A DNA stretch of 64,000 nucleotides from Hyposmocoma kahamanoa (Eukaryota > Arthropoda > Insecta > Lepidoptera > Cosmopterigidae), in assembly GCF_003589595.1 (NCBI RefSeq), contig NW_020653726.1, positions 13,261,966-13,325,965 of the forward strand, given 5' to 3'. The stretch's first letter is position 1. Each line of letters opens with the position of its first letter. The notes beneath the pieces are model-generated. The model was not told the DNA's origin. It did not search any database and saw nothing but the letters and a program-made list of their open reading frames with translations. The position numbers were made by a program, and so were the translations under genes. Shown here piece by piece: positions 10,891 through 21,298 of this stretch.

Positions 10891-11130
10891 CAGTGTTAGC
10901 CTAGTGGGAGTATGGCTGCTTCTCAATCGGTTGATTTCCTGTGGATCGGGACCCAAAGGACGCAAAGGTCCCGTGTTCGATTCCCAGGCCGGGAGAAATG
11001 CTTGTATGGTCCACATTTATTTATTTCGTGAGTTTGGGTGTAATTTGTGATTGTCTATGTGTGTCCATACCTTTGCAAGGGTTTCCCTAGTCCGGGGCTA
11101 TGAATGTGTGCGTTATTTTTATTATTATAT
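10891..11130 (+). repeat. tRNA-SINE, mosaic head (SINE-C) on R2 body
   Basis: The head CAGTGTTAGCCTAGTGGGAG and CTTCTCAATC match the tRNA-like start at 28609. From the B-box region (GTTCGATTCCC) onward, GCCGGGAGAAAT, GTGAGTTTGGGTGTAATTTG, GTTTCCCTAGT and CGGGGCTATGA match the R2 body. An internal GGGACCCAAAGGACGCAAAG piece is unique. The tail is TTATTATTAT. Confidence 0.75.
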
Positions 11131-11139
11131 GTTTTTAAT

Positions 11140-12215
11140 TTCCAAGTTTCTTACATTTGTGAGTGTTTAACAGCAATGCCGTAATACACCAAGAAAAACA
11201 TCGTGATGAAACCAACACGTCGAAAAAGGTTCAGAACCCTTGTAAAATCGCCCGTCCACACGACGTGTTTCGAGTTTCGACTGGCGTCGGGGGCGTGATC
11301 GGTGTGAAATCAACGTGGTCATTAATTTTTCAGGTGTTAAAAACACTAAAACAATGTATAAATCTACTTTTATATAGTCAGAAGGGTAAAGAGGAACATA
11401 TTTTATTTTGAGTTAAATGATTTGAGCTGTAGCAAGAACACATAAAGTCTTATAATAATTTTGAGGTACATTAAACTTGCATTTGTTTATCAGTTTTACA
11501 TGTTTTAACAAACATTACGTTGAATTCAATACTTACGACGTATTTTCCGAAAATATGTAAATTGTGCTGACGGTTCTCTTCCCCATAAAGATGAGGTAAT
11601 AAGAACAATCACCTTATTTCAGGGTAATGTGTACCTCGTGGTGATTTCAAAACTGTCAAATTTATTTCTTCTGCCTTTTGGATTTGGAGCGTCGTAGCGA
11701 CATCTCTTTAAAAGTTTTTAAACAAATTTGTTAGCCTGTTTTATCGACTGCCAGACTAAAGTGCAAAGCTCTTTAGATTAAGGGTTAGGCTTCAAGTCTC
11801 TCTCAAAGATATAATTAGCGGGTAATGTAATATGGAGATTGACAGTCCAACACCCAGCATCAACATTTATGCGTCATCTAGCGGGAGAAATAGTCAGTGT
11901 GCCTCCAAAGTCCAATCTACGAATAATAGGATGTACATAGATAGGAACGCAATTATTAAATAATATTATATATTATTATTATTATTATTATTAAAATAAT
12001 ATAAATTTTCGCCACACCGATTTTACGCCGGCCTAATTCATCGATAGCGGCGTATGTACTAATCAAGTTATTTCTGACTAAGGCGTATAGAAATACCTAC
12101 TTAATATAATATAATTTATTCAATAAAAATAGACACCAACCTAAAGATCAGCTCTAGGCTTCGTCAATAAATACTAAAATAAAAAAATATAAATATAAAA
12201 AAAAAATCCCGCCCT
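11140..12215. other. no gene; contains a (TTA)n run
   Basis: 11190-11270 resembles old retroelement sequence (AAAACATCGTGATGAAACC) but is too short to classify. 11966-11992 is a TTA/TAT simple repeat. Confidence 0.35.
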
Positions 12216-12216
12216 G

Positions 12217-12419
12217 TATCGCGACTGGCTCAAAGTTCCCATTATAACTGGCAGCGTTGCCTTGCTGGATGGCAATGGACATCTCCCAAATCAACCACGA
12301 CTTAGCCTAAGAGCGATGATCGCAGCCCCTGAGTCCGTTCCGAGTTCCGAACCCTGGAGCTCCGCCATTTCGTCTGCGACCGGTACAAAGTCGTACACCT
12401 ACTTAATTATTATTACGAT
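12217..12419 (-). pseudogene. retroelement ORF tail fragment
   Basis: Minus-strand frames read FVPVADEMAELQGSELGTDS then, after a frameshift, MSIAIQQGNAAS. The pair of blocks, an F-V-P-x-A start and a terminal I-S-x-A-I-Q-x-G-N-A-A-S, resembles the C-terminal tail of certain retroelement polyproteins I have seen in insect genomes; I cannot name the clade. A second fragment of the same kind is at 41256-41440. Stops and a frameshift make it non-functional. Confidence 0.35.
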
Positions 12420-12698
12420 GTTACTTTGTTAATACTAATAGATACCTAAAGTATGTAACCATTCCCTTAAATTATATTTCAAACATGCTCGGAAATGTTT
12501 GCATTACTTTCAAAAAACGAACACGAAAAGTCTGTCATTTATGGACCGTGCGACTTCTTCCCGGCTAAGGGCTGCAAAGTATGTATGATAATCCATTACT
12601 GTCCACTTCGCAAAACTTTTAAAGCTACCTTCTATTATTGAAGTATGTAAACAGGCAAAAGAAAAACTACTCGTCCACCACCCTCATCATTTAAAACT

Positions 12699-12785
12699 GG
12701 AACGCAATAATGCTGAAATAAATGCGGTGGCGGCAGTACTTCCCTGAACGAACTCTTTCACAAGGAGGCTCTACTGCTACTAATC
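12699..12785 (-). repeat. R1 repeat, 5' end only
   Basis: GGAACGCAATAATGCT, GGTGGCGGCAGTACTTCCCT, GAACTCTTTCACAAGGA and CTACTGCTACT match the first ~90 bases of R1 in reverse. Confidence 0.8.
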
Positions 12786-12789
12786 TACT

Positions 12790-13335
12790 TTTTTGTCGTA
12801 AACGATTAGTAGTCACTACGATCGATCAAAAGGAGGAATGGGCCTTTTCGTGACTTATTTGCTAGTAATAAAAATAAAAATATTTATTTGTTACAAAGAA
12901 CGTATGAATACAAAGTAAAAATATATTTTATTTCTTTTGCAGTAAAATAAAAACTCCTTAGGCATATAAATTGGGAGGGTGACATAAAACGAAGAGAATG
13001 GGCGATGCAGCGCAGTTTTATGTATATCGTCGATTTGTGTGATCGTAAGCACGTGTTTTATCGCATCCACTGCTTATTATTATCCCGTTTTACAGCGCAA
13101 TACGGAACAACTTCAGTTGGTAAACAATCGATTTCTTGCGATGTATCGCCTGTCGCGTACGGAGCTGAATTTTAAATAAACCTATTTTTTTATTGACTGC
13201 GATACAATTCCCTCGGCCGTTTTCGAGATTATCGAATCACGGTAACTTGTTAAACAGTGTTTATTCTAAAATGAGTAAGTGAGTGTAACTATATGATGAC
13301 GTTTAAACAACTTACTTATTTACCTCGGTGACTGA
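12790..13335. other. no gene seen
   Basis: AT-rich with a slightly GC-richer patch at 13000-13150. No frame, splice site or repeat could be supported. Confidence 0.35.
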
Positions 13336-13424
13336 GTGACACAAAGTAGGTCTTGGCCCTCGACATCAGATTTTGCCATGCCTCTCAGCTCTGAGCCTGC
13401 TCCTTCCAGCCAACCGAGGTCCTT
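13336..13424 (-). pseudogene. possible transposon ORF remnant beside R3
   Basis: The minus strand reads SVGWKEQAQS, a stop, then EAWQNLMSRAKTYFV. The W-K-x-Q-A-x-S/D-R-x-x-W pattern is like the C-terminal block of LINE ORFs. The R3 element begins directly beside it. Weak: the fragment is under 30 residues. Confidence 0.25.
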
Positions 13425-14344
13425 CTGGGGGCCTACCATAACCTTTCCAAAAACAATCTTATTTCAATGTAATCTTAAAGTAAGCTTATTACAATATTAC
13501 TCTTATTCGTACCATGACAAACTTGTGAACCAAGTAATGTATTATTGCTAAAGTGATTGACAGAACGAATGATTTCCCAATATAGTCTATTCCTTACTAA
13601 AAATAGGAAATAGATGACGCTGTGTGAAATACATAATGCCATCTCTTTATTTTTTTTGATGTTCCGAATCGTCTTATCGTAGTACAATGTTTAAATATTT
13701 AATGTATATTTACATTCAGAGAATTTTGACTGTTAAAAAAGAAAAGTATGTAATAATAAAATCTATTCTAATTACGTTCTTTTCAATAATTATTCCGCAA
13801 TTTTCATGAAGAAAAATAAATAAAACAAGCCAAGTCTTGATAGTCACGTTGTGAATTCGGAATTATAGTCTAGTGTCAACTGTTAGTTTCGCCAAGGAGC
13901 ATATAGATGTCGCTGTCATAACTTTACGAAATAAATACCGCGTATTTTTATTTAACAAGAAATTATTTCCTATGTGCTATTAAATAAAAAATGAACAAAA
14001 TTTTGAAGAGATATGTTGTAAATAAATAAGTTCAACTTAACTTTTAATCATTACAAATCAATATGAAGATAATAAAATTGAAAATAATGTTGTTTCCATT
14101 GCATCCGTGTAACCTTCGTGTAACTATTTTAAGATTGCTAAATTTGACATAAGAACAATATTACTATAATGTTATGTCGCGTCATAGTACGCGTAACTGA
14201 GTGAATAAATAGTCACAAAGCTGCCAATAAAACATCATGGTTGTAACATTATATATAATAAGCTTACTTTATGCGCGTCATGATACGAAAAATCAATGTA
14301 AGGTTAAAGTAATAATGTTTTAAGAGGATGTGGTAGGCCCCCAG
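13425..14344 (+). mobile_element. R3 TIR element, complete copy (920 bp)
   Basis: Bounded by CTGGGGGCCTACC and GGTAGGCCCCCAG, a 13-bp perfect terminal inverted repeat. The similarity extends inward imperfectly (ACCTT..AAACAAT, AAGTAAGCTTATTA). No transposase frame. Internal blocks shared with 8452-8984 and 19757-20614 include GATTTCCCAATAT, GGAAATAGATGACGCTGTG, GAGCATATAGATGTCGCTGT and GCCAATAAAACATC. The flanks do not show a clear target duplication (an 8-bp one would fit hAT). It is a non-autonomous DNA transposon of unassigned superfamily. Confidence 0.82.
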
Positions 14345-14599
14345 GTCTGTCCGTATTCCATCGGTCCAGCGGTACCTAGGACAGCCGGCCAGTCGGCGTT
14401 CACTCAGTCGTCCCAAACACGCTCAGTTCACATCACGATCTTCTCCTTTTCTCTGTACGCGTCCGAGCCAACGGAGTCTCGCAGCTTAGTTTCTTTCACA
14501 ATATTGGACTCGGACAGTAGATATTCAATTTCAAGGTTCTTCCTTGCACTCCAGCCCCCATCCTTCTTTTGAGTTTCCATCAAAAAATACAAGTATATA

Positions 14600-15330
14600 A
14601 TAAAATAAACATGTGAAATGGTTATCACTATTTATAGTTTTTTTTTAAAAACGGTATGATTTATTTTTATATCGGGAAAACAAAATAAATTGTATTGTGG
14701 TATGAAACCTGTAATAAGTGATAATCATTTAGTAAATAACCACGGAAGTCTTATAATTTATATATTAAATGGGCTTACGACTTAGAAACAGAGGATAATG
14801 GTGTAATGGAGTACATGACCCTCTCTGATATCAAAATTAAATATGGCATACCCTGTAATGAGTAAAAATACATATATATATGTGTGTGTATTTTTATTCA
14901 TTACAGGGTTATATATATACGCACCTGAGCCAAAATGATAATTAAAATACAATCTTAAATATTAAAGAAGTAGGTCGATCTGCGAAAAGAAAATATTTCG
15001 CAGGTCAAGTATATATTGTCTATCCGCACGATGTAAGTGGAAAACCATGGTAATTAAATTACAGGTGAAACTGATATTGCGATCAGAATAACCGTTTGAA
15101 GCGTTATCGGTTTCTGCTAAGAACGATCGCATGATCAGAGTACAGTTAGTAACCCTACACGGTAATTCCGTAACTGCCGCTAGAGTCTTCTTGTTATTAT
15201 AGATATTGGAACAGATTGTGTAAGACATTTTAGTAACGGTTTTGAAAAGCATGCACTTCTATGAAAATTATAACAATTTGATACATATATCAGTACATAC
15301 ATACTCAGTGGACAAACAGCGAAATACTGC
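14600..15330. other. no gene; contains a 23-bp inverted repeat
   Basis: Apart from the hairpin at 14850-14909, only weak open frames are seen, with no family resemblance. Confidence 0.35.
14850..14909. repeat. inverted repeat around a (TA/TG)n loop
   Basis: ACCCTGTAATGAGTAAAAAT at 14850 pairs with ATTTTTATTCATTACAGGGT ending at 14909, one mismatch in about 23. The loop is a TATATATATGTGTG run. Hairpin origin unknown. Confidence 0.8.
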
Positions 15331-15590
15331 CCCTTATCTATTTCTGCCACCAAGCAGTAATGTTAGCATTACTGCGTTCCGGATTTAAAGGCTAAGGGTA
15401 CTGGTGAAATTACAGGCATATGGGACTTGTCAACTTATGTTTCTGGGAGACGGGCGCAGTTGCAGTGCCCCTCAGATCGTTGCAATTTCAATTTTAGCAC
15501 TGCAACTATTAAGGACGGGCGTGTAACTTACCATCAGGCGCACGACTTGTTCGTCCCGTCACTTGATATTTATTACATACAAAAAAAACA
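15331..15590 (+). repeat. R1 repeat, nearly full length
   Basis: From CTTATCTATTTCTGCCACCA through GAAATTACAGGCATATGG and the hairpin to CGTCCCGTCACTTGATATTT, ending in an A-rich tail. The first ~50 bases of R1 are missing. The A-rich end suggests copying by a LINE-type machinery. Confidence 0.85.
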
Positions 15591-15683
15591 TACATTTATA
15601 AAACGTCTCGAATCACTACACATTTGTTTCAATCACTTATTTATAATGAGTTTCAAACTCTAATGACTATACACACTTTTAAC

Positions 15684-15900
15684 TGCCTCCGTGGCCGAAC
15701 GGTTACCATGCCGGACTGCCACGCAGAGGTCCCAGGTTCGATTCCCGGGCCGGGAGAAATATTTGTATGGCCTACATTTATTTCTCTCGTGAGTTTGGGT
15801 GTAATTTGTGGTTGTCTATGTGTGTGTCCATGGCACCCGCGACACAGGGTTTCCCTAGTGCGGGGCTATGTTGAGTGTGAGCGTTATTATTATTATTATA
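15684..15900 (+). repeat. tRNA-derived SINE R2, full length
   Basis: Head GCCTCCGTGGCCGAACGG (A box TGGCCGAACGG) and GGTTCGATTCC (B box) 45-55 bases apart form an internal pol III promoter. The anticodon-loop region CTGCCACGC is like tRNA-Gly(GCC), but its stem no longer pairs. The body GTGAGTTTGGGTGTAATTTG..GTGCGGGGCTATG follows and it ends in (TTA)n. It is very close to the reverse copy at 44191-44411, so both are probably young. Confidence 0.88.
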
Positions 15901-16177
15901 AACACAAGAGCAGTCTCAATTATATTGAATCTATTCAACATGATAAAAGATCAGCGCTATAAATTATTCATTACATCAGCAAACACCTTCATGTAGCTTA
16001 CCGGAACTTGGCTCACTGGAAGTTAACAGGAAGTTAGTGAAAGCGAAGTTTTCACTGGAGGCTGAATGTACTTCCTTGTACAAAAAGAGAGGCACATGTT
16101 AAAGATTTATATTACTTATTGATAATTCAATCAATGCTGAGGTTTATGGTTGTCATTTTGTGTAGCAATGGAACACA

Positions 16178-16466
16178 TTTAGACCCCTTCTACGTAAAGT
16201 ATCGTATGTCGAAATTGCCAAGTTTACAGGGGAGCGTTTAAAAGTTTTGAATTCACTAAAATGAGCGTAACACGTGACTAGCATTTCTCAGTTTTATTCG
16301 GTAAAGCTCGTTATTTACATAGAGTATTATAAAATTCTAGGTATCAGTTAGATGAACAACCACAATTTATTTTATAATTATACTCATTTCAGTGAAAAAA
16401 ACTTTAAAACGCTCTCCTGTAAATTTGGCAATTTCTTTTTATTTCTTTACGTAGGAGGTGTCGATT
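16178..16466. mobile_element. foldback MITE, arms about 70 bp
   Basis: CTACGTAAAG..GAAATTGCCAAGTTTACAGG at 16190-16257 is inverted as CCTGTAAATTTGGCAATTTC..CTTTACGTAG at 16391-16454, with weaker pairing continuing outward to a GACMCCT motif. The spacer is about 130 bp and non-coding. Confidence 0.72.
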
Positions 16467-16796
16467 TTTGTATTATTGTCTCATATTTCTCTCTTAAACA
16501 GGGCCCTATGGCTACTAATTTTCTTGGAAGCACTAGTCATTGTAATTCCTTTGAGACTCCACTGAGATTGTATTGCAATTATGACGATATTTGTTATTCC
16601 GCTAAAATATACTTGCAATGGCAGTTGAGTCTCAATAGAGTGTAAGTGGAATGGCATTAATGGCATTCATTCATTGAATCACTAATGGTCGATGTCGCCT
16701 TACTGAAACTACCATGTAGATTACTATTCATATATCTTAATTTTTATCTCGTTTAATCAGCAATTTAGTTTCATATTAAACATATATAATATTAGT

Positions 16797-17225
16797 AGCG
16801 ATGACCTACGGTTGTGAGACGTGGTCACTTACTATGGGCCTCATAAAAAAGCTCAAACTCACTCAACGAGTTACGTTGTAGTTGGAGCGATCAATGCTCG
16901 GCATTTTTCTACGTGATCGAATCAGAAATGAGGAGATCCGTAGAAGAACAAAAGTCACCGACATAGCTCAAAGGATTAGCAAGTTGAAGGGGCAGTGGGC
17001 ACGGCACATAGCTCGTAGAACTGACGGCTGTTGGAGCATAAAAGTTCTTGAATGGAGTACACGAACCGGAAGGCGTTCAGTGGGAGACGGTCCCCTACTA
17101 GATGAACGGATGTACTGATAAGGGCGGCAGGTAACCGATGGATGCACGTCGCTTCCGACCGGCAAGTCTGGCAATTTGGGGGAGCTTTGGGGAAGGCCTA
17201 TGTTCAGCAGTGGACAAGCCACTAC
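16797..17225 (+). pseudogene. RTE-type LINE remnant, C-terminal part
   Basis: Starts MTYGCETWSLTMGLIKKLKL, then a TAG stop in place of a residue. It continues ERSMLGIFLRDRIRNEEIRR, VTDIAQRISKLKGQWARHIA, RRTDGCWSIKVLEW and RTGRRSVGDGP, and in another frame AAGNRWMHVASDRQVWQ and AYVQQWT. This is the C-terminal third of an RTE-clade RT ORF, collinear with the family (YGxETW, RDRIRN, WxGHxARR, GxRxxGRP, RW, YxQQWT). An internal stop and at least one frameshift make it dead. The RT catalytic core is absent. A second RTE group, distinct from the one at 31.7 kb. Confidence 0.8.
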
Positions 17226-17351
17226 TCTTAACTTTTACCAGAACACCAAACGTACAATAATCTGCCTTTTGCACTATCGACACACAACTCAGACGATTTA
17301 AAATGAGTATACTTGGGGCTCTGGTAGGCAGTTTTAATAGCAAAAGAGGTC

Positions 17352-17521
17352 ATTGTGAAAGAGTTCTTCCAGGGAAGTACTGCTGTTATATTTATTTCCG
17401 CCGCCAAGCGGTAATGTGAGCATTACTGTACTCCCGTTTAGGGGGTACGTCTCAACGTGATGAGTGCACGAACAGTGCAGATCTTTGCGATTTAAAGCCT
17501 GGAGTGGCATTGCAACTGCTT
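17352..17521 (+). repeat. R1 repeat with internal deletion
   Basis: GTGAAAGAGTTCTTCCAGGG through GTAATGTGAGCATTACTG, then a jump to GCAGATCTTTGCGATTTAAA and GGCATTGCAACTG. The GAAATTACAGG block is missing. It faces the next copy tail to tail. Confidence 0.8.
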
Positions 17522-17525
17522 TTTT

Positions 17526-17781
17526 TTAATAATATCAAGTGACGGGACAAACAATTCGCGCGCTTGATAGTAAGCTTTACGCCTGTCCATAAAAGTTGCA
17601 GTGCAACTCAGACCTTTAAATCGCAAAGATCTGAGGGGCACTGTCACTGCGCCCGTCACCCTGAGGCATAAGTTGACAAACCCCATGTGCCTGTAATTTC
17701 ACCAGCACCCTTAACCCTTCAAAACCGAAAAACAGTTATGCTGACATTAACTGTTTCACAAGGAGCTCTACTGCTACTAAA
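17526..17781 (-). repeat. R1 repeat, reverse copy of the inverted pair
   Basis: Begins AATATCAAGTGACGGGACAA and ends AGGAGCTCTACTGCTACTAA. Together with 17352-17521 it forms a tail-to-tail inverted pair with almost no spacer. Confidence 0.85.
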
Positions 17782-17835
17782 TTATGGATAGACGTTAGCT
17801 GTTATGGATAGACGTTAGCTGTTATTGATAGACGT
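17782..17835. repeat. 20-bp tandem repeat, 2.7 units
   Basis: TTATGGATAGACGTTAGCTG is repeated exactly twice (17782-17801, 17802-17821) followed by a partial third unit with one change. It sits between two R1 copies. Confidence 0.9.
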
Positions 17836-17865
17836 GACGTTTCTCACCACTTGCTTGCCCCGTAA

Positions 17866-18006
17866 TTTTTATGATACTAAGTGATAGGGCGAACAAGTCG
17901 TGTGCCTGGTGGTAAGCGACATGCCTGTCCATCACAGTTGCAGTGGCCCTCAGGGTTTTAAATCGCGAAGATCTGAGGAACACTGCCACTGTGCCCGTCA
18001 CTCTGG
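17866..18006 (-). repeat. R1 repeat, 3' half
   Basis: AAGTGATAGGGCGAACAAGTCG to GCCACTGTGCCCGTCACTCT, including the hairpin. Ends before the GAAATTACAGG block. Confidence 0.82.
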
Positions 18007-18051
18007 TATCAGATCAGATAACAGTTTTATAAAAAAACCGCCAAGTTTTAT

Positions 18052-18190
18052 AGAAGCCGGTTAACGGAAAGTAGGTGAAATCTAAATAATCGGATTCATC
18101 TCTTAATTTGTCACTCTTAGGTAGAGGGGAATATTTTCTATTGGAATCAGTGGAGATTCACATCCCCCTTTTTTTGAAGTCGGTTAAAAT
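18052..18190 (+). repeat. R5 repeat, ending GAAGTCGGTTAAAA
   Basis: CGGTTAACGGAAAGTAGGTG, GATTCATCTCTTAATTTG, then the terminal CTTTTTTTGAAGTCGGTTAA. Same order as 63680-63914. Confidence 0.65.
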
Positions 18191-18990
18191 ATATATATGT
18201 ATATATTTTGCTATAAATTAACATAGCGGTGTAAATAGCTGGAATTTCTATATATTTCAAGCCATTACGTCTGAAAGTAATGAGCAATTTAGCGGTCACT
18301 ACTTCGACGGATCGTAATACAGTACGTTTCATAATAGATAGAAAGTTCTAGGCGCAGGATGTATTACTGAAACATGATCATGATGTTTACCTCGAAACTT
18401 CAGAAACGAGGTTACAGTCGCAAATTACTGTATCGACGTTACAATTAATATGCATCGTTACTTCAAACTTTACTTAGCGGGAGTGAGGTGAAGCAAGTTT
18501 AATAAGGGTCTCCCTGGGTCATTACGGGCTCGATGTCGTAACAAAAAGACACCAGTAATTTATCTTCCTTGCAAGTAGGCCTATTTTCCGCACGCACAAA
18601 CGCTCTTGATGCTGTGGTTAGACAACAGCACGGGATTATTGTTTACGAAAACTATGTTTGAACTTCTGGCGTTTAGATTGTAATTTTTTTTCATTTATTT
18701 TCCAAAAACAAAATAAATAAAAAAAATGAAATGAATAAATACGTAAGTGGCTACAGTCATCGCACAGCATAATGCGCTTTGTTTTCGAAAAACAAAAATA
18801 AAAATTACTGAATTAATAGAAACAAGAGAAATTGTAACTATTACTAACATTTACTAATAGTAACAATAACCAACAATATCGACACTTGAACACAATTTTT
18901 CATCAGACAGTACAGACAATCTATTGTTTTATGAAAAATGCCTACATCCTGTTTTTGCATTGTTTTACTTTTTTACATATCTATTTTTCG
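18190..18990. other. no gene seen
   Basis: Non-coding. A stray copy of the next element's end motif (TATCGACACTTGA) sits near 18877. Confidence 0.35.
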
Positions 18991-18993
18991 ACG

Positions 18994-19151
18994 TATCGAC
19001 GCTTGATAAGCAAAATGGGATATGCGACATTTTTGGTTATATTGAGCTACGTATAGTTGGAATAAGTTAATGTTTCTGATTCCAACGGTATGTATAACTT
19101 AATATGACCCAAAAGTGTCGCTTATCCCATTTTGCCTTTCAAGTGTCGATA
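18994..19151. mobile_element. foldback MITE, arms about 70 bp
   Basis: TATCGACGCTTGATAAGCAA..ATGGGATATGCGACA at the left is inverted as TGTCGCTTATCCCATTTTGC..CAAGTGTCGATA at the right, the arms nearly meeting at a TTGGAA..TTCCAA centre with a 13-nt spacer. Arm similarity is roughly four fifths by eye. No coding content. Confidence 0.8.
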
Positions 19152-19337
19152 ATAATATTTTCTGTATATGTTTAGGTAATGTGTTTAGCGTATTAGGAAG
19201 CAAGTAATCCCTTGTTCTCTGTCCATATACATTTTTATATTTAGGTAAATTGCCAATCGGTAAGTATGATAAAGTATGCAAATTAGAAGGCAAATTAAGG
19301 TGTGCTCTGAGTGGCTTTTAAATTTTCCACAATCCAA

Positions 19338-19560
19338 ACTAATATTATAAATGAGAAAGTTACTCTATCTGTTACGTTTTCACGCCTAAACCGCTGAACC
19401 AATTTTGATGGATTTTGGTATAGAGATACGTGGGACCTAGGAGAAGAACAAAGGCTACATTTTGTTAAAAAAAAAATCCTAAATGGGGTGAAATAGTGAA
19501 TGAAAGTTTGTATGGAGATTATTCTATTTAACTAATATCCTATTCTAATATGAAAATTAG
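19338..19560 (+). repeat. dispersed repeat R6
   Basis: TAATATTATAAATGAGAAAG, TCTGTTACGTTTTCACGCC, ACCGCTGAACCAATTTTGAT, GATACGTGGGACC and AAGTTTGTATGGAGA. The reverse relative is 4690-4990. Confidence 0.65.
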
Positions 19561-19566
19561 TATTTA

Positions 19567-19756
19567 GTAGCAGAAGGGCTCGTAGTGAAAGAGTTCGTCC
19601 AGGGAAGTACTACCATCTTGCCTATTTCAACCACCAAGCCGTAATGTGAGCATTACTGCGTTCCAGTTTTGAAAGGTAAAGGTGCTGGCCAAATTACAGG
19701 TACATGAGACTTGTCAACTTATGTCTCAGGGTGACGGACGCAGTAGGAGTGCCCTT
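19567..19756 (+). repeat. R1 repeat, left half (split by R3)
   Basis: AGTAGCAGAAGGGCTCGTAG to GGAGTGCCCTT. The copy resumes at 20615 on the far side of the R3 element. Confidence 0.85.
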
Positions 19757-20614
19757 CAGGAGGCCTACCATAACCTTCCCAAAAACAATCTTATTTCAAT
19801 GTAAGCTTAGAGTAAGCTTATCTATATTATAATCTGTTAACCAATAAAGAACGAATGATTTCCCAATATTGTCTATTCCTTACTAAAAATAGGAAATAGA
19901 TGACGCTATGTGAACTATATTATGCCATCTCTTTCTTTTTTGATGTTCCGAATCGTCTTATCATCGTAAAATGTTTAAGTACTTAAAGTTATTTACATTC
20001 CGAGAATTTTGACTGTTAAAAAAAAGAAAATTATGTAATAATAAAATCTTACGTTTTAATTACGTTCTTTTCAATAATTATTCCGCATTTTCATGAAGAA
20101 AAATGAATGAAACAAGCTGAAAATTGATAGTCACGTTGTGAGTTTGGAACTATAGTCTAGTGTCAACTGTTAGTTTCGCCAAGGAGCATATAGATGGCGC
20201 TGTTGTAATTTTATGAAATAAACATCGCGTATTTTTATTTAACGAAAAAATATTTACTGTGTGCTAATAAATAAAATATAAACAAAATATTGAAAAGATT
20301 TATGTAAATAAATAAGTTCAATTTAACTTTTAATCATGACAAATCAATATTAAGATAATAAAACTGAAAATAATATTGTTTCCATTGCATCCGTGTAACT
20401 ATTTTAAGATTGCCAAATTTGACATAAGAGCAATATTACTTTAATGTTAAAGTCGCGTCATAGTACGAACTGAGTGAATGATTAGTCACAAAGCTGCCAA
20501 TAAAACATCGTAGTTTTAACATTACAATAGGCTTACTTTAAGCGCGTTATGGTACGAAAAGTCAATGTAAGGGTTAAAGTAATATTGTTTTAAGAGGTTG
20601 TTGTATGTCCCCTG
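19757..20614 (+). mobile_element. R3 TIR element inserted in R1 (858 bp)
   Basis: Left end CAGGAGGCCTACCATAACC, right end GGTTGTTGTATGTCCCCTG. Internal blocks are collinear with 13425-14344. It separates the two halves of one R1 copy at the first arm of the R1 hairpin (GTGCCC..|..GATCTTGGCGATTTAAAG). No exact target duplication is visible, only ambiguous bases at the joints. Confidence 0.85.
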
Positions 20615-20690
20615 ATCTTGGCGATTTAAAGCTCCGAGGGGCATTGTAACTGTTATGAACAGGCGTTTCGCTTTCCACCATAAAAAAAGT
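20615..20690 (+). repeat. R1 repeat, right part (split by R3)
   Basis: GATCTTGGCGATTTAAAGCT, GGGGCATTGTAACTGTTATG and GGCGTTTCGCTTTCCACC continue the R1 copy that starts at 19567. Confidence 0.8.
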
Positions 20691-20761
20691 GTAGTTCAGT
20701 CGGCTACTCGGAATATTTATTCTACGCAGACGAAGTCGTGGGCACTAGCTCTGCTAGTTAA

Positions 20762-20930
20762 AAACAAAAATAAGAAACATACACATAGACCCGTGCTAGG
20801 GAATCCCTGTATCGCGTGTACCATGGACACACACATAGACAACCACAAAATACACTCAAACTCACGAGAGATAAATGAAGGCCATACAAAGATTTCTCCC
20901 GTCTTGGGAATCGAACCGTTCGTGCACTTG
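20762..20930 (-). repeat. tRNA-SINE R2, head mostly lost
   Basis: The minus strand carries GGTTCGATTCCCAAGACGGG (B box), GCCTTCATTTATCTCTCGTG, TTGTCTATGTGTGTGTCCAT and CCCTAGCACGGGTC. The A-box half is absent. Confidence 0.75.
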
Positions 20931-20989
20931 ACAGTTTTTTTTAAAGAAGAAAGGAATACTCGGAGATATAATACTGCTCTCCTTTGACT

Positions 20990-21130
20990 ATGTCGTAGCG
21001 GTAATTGTCGAGCAGCACTTAACGACACTTCGGGTTGATGTGGGGCTTGGGCTACTGCAGCCCTTGGGCGCTCCCGGACGTCGCGTTGTCGTCGGTGTGG
21101 CCACCGCAATACCGTCAGTCTCATCCGCTG
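20990..21130. other. short GC-rich patch, unidentified
   Basis: GC content jumps over about 140 bases. One minus-strand frame reads CGGHTDDNATSG, PKPHINPKCR and VLLDNYRYDIVKGEQYYISE with two stops between, which could be a decayed coding segment. I do not recognise it. Confidence 0.25.
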
Positions 21131-21298
21131 TTTTTGTTCTGTAAATTAATTGCCTGTACATCTGTTTTATGTCACTGCAAATTAGTCTCGATTACGTTTT
21201 GAGTTGCTTTAAAAAGGATTTTGTTGAATGTCTTTTGTAAAACTACTTGTTAGTGGTCACCATTTCTGGCTGATATATACCTTAGCATTTAAGCATAT

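Noticed and set aside
14428..14628. Minus-strand frame with ETQKKDGGWSARKNLEIEYL
   Set aside because: Coding-like composition, but no splice signals, no family and only about 55 codons beside an R3 insertion. Not supported enough to annotate.
14962..15252. 96-codon minus-strand frame containing an acceptor-like TTTTCTTTTCGCAG
   Set aside because: The acceptor falls inside the frame with only six codons after it before the stop; no donor or homologue. Judged to be chance.
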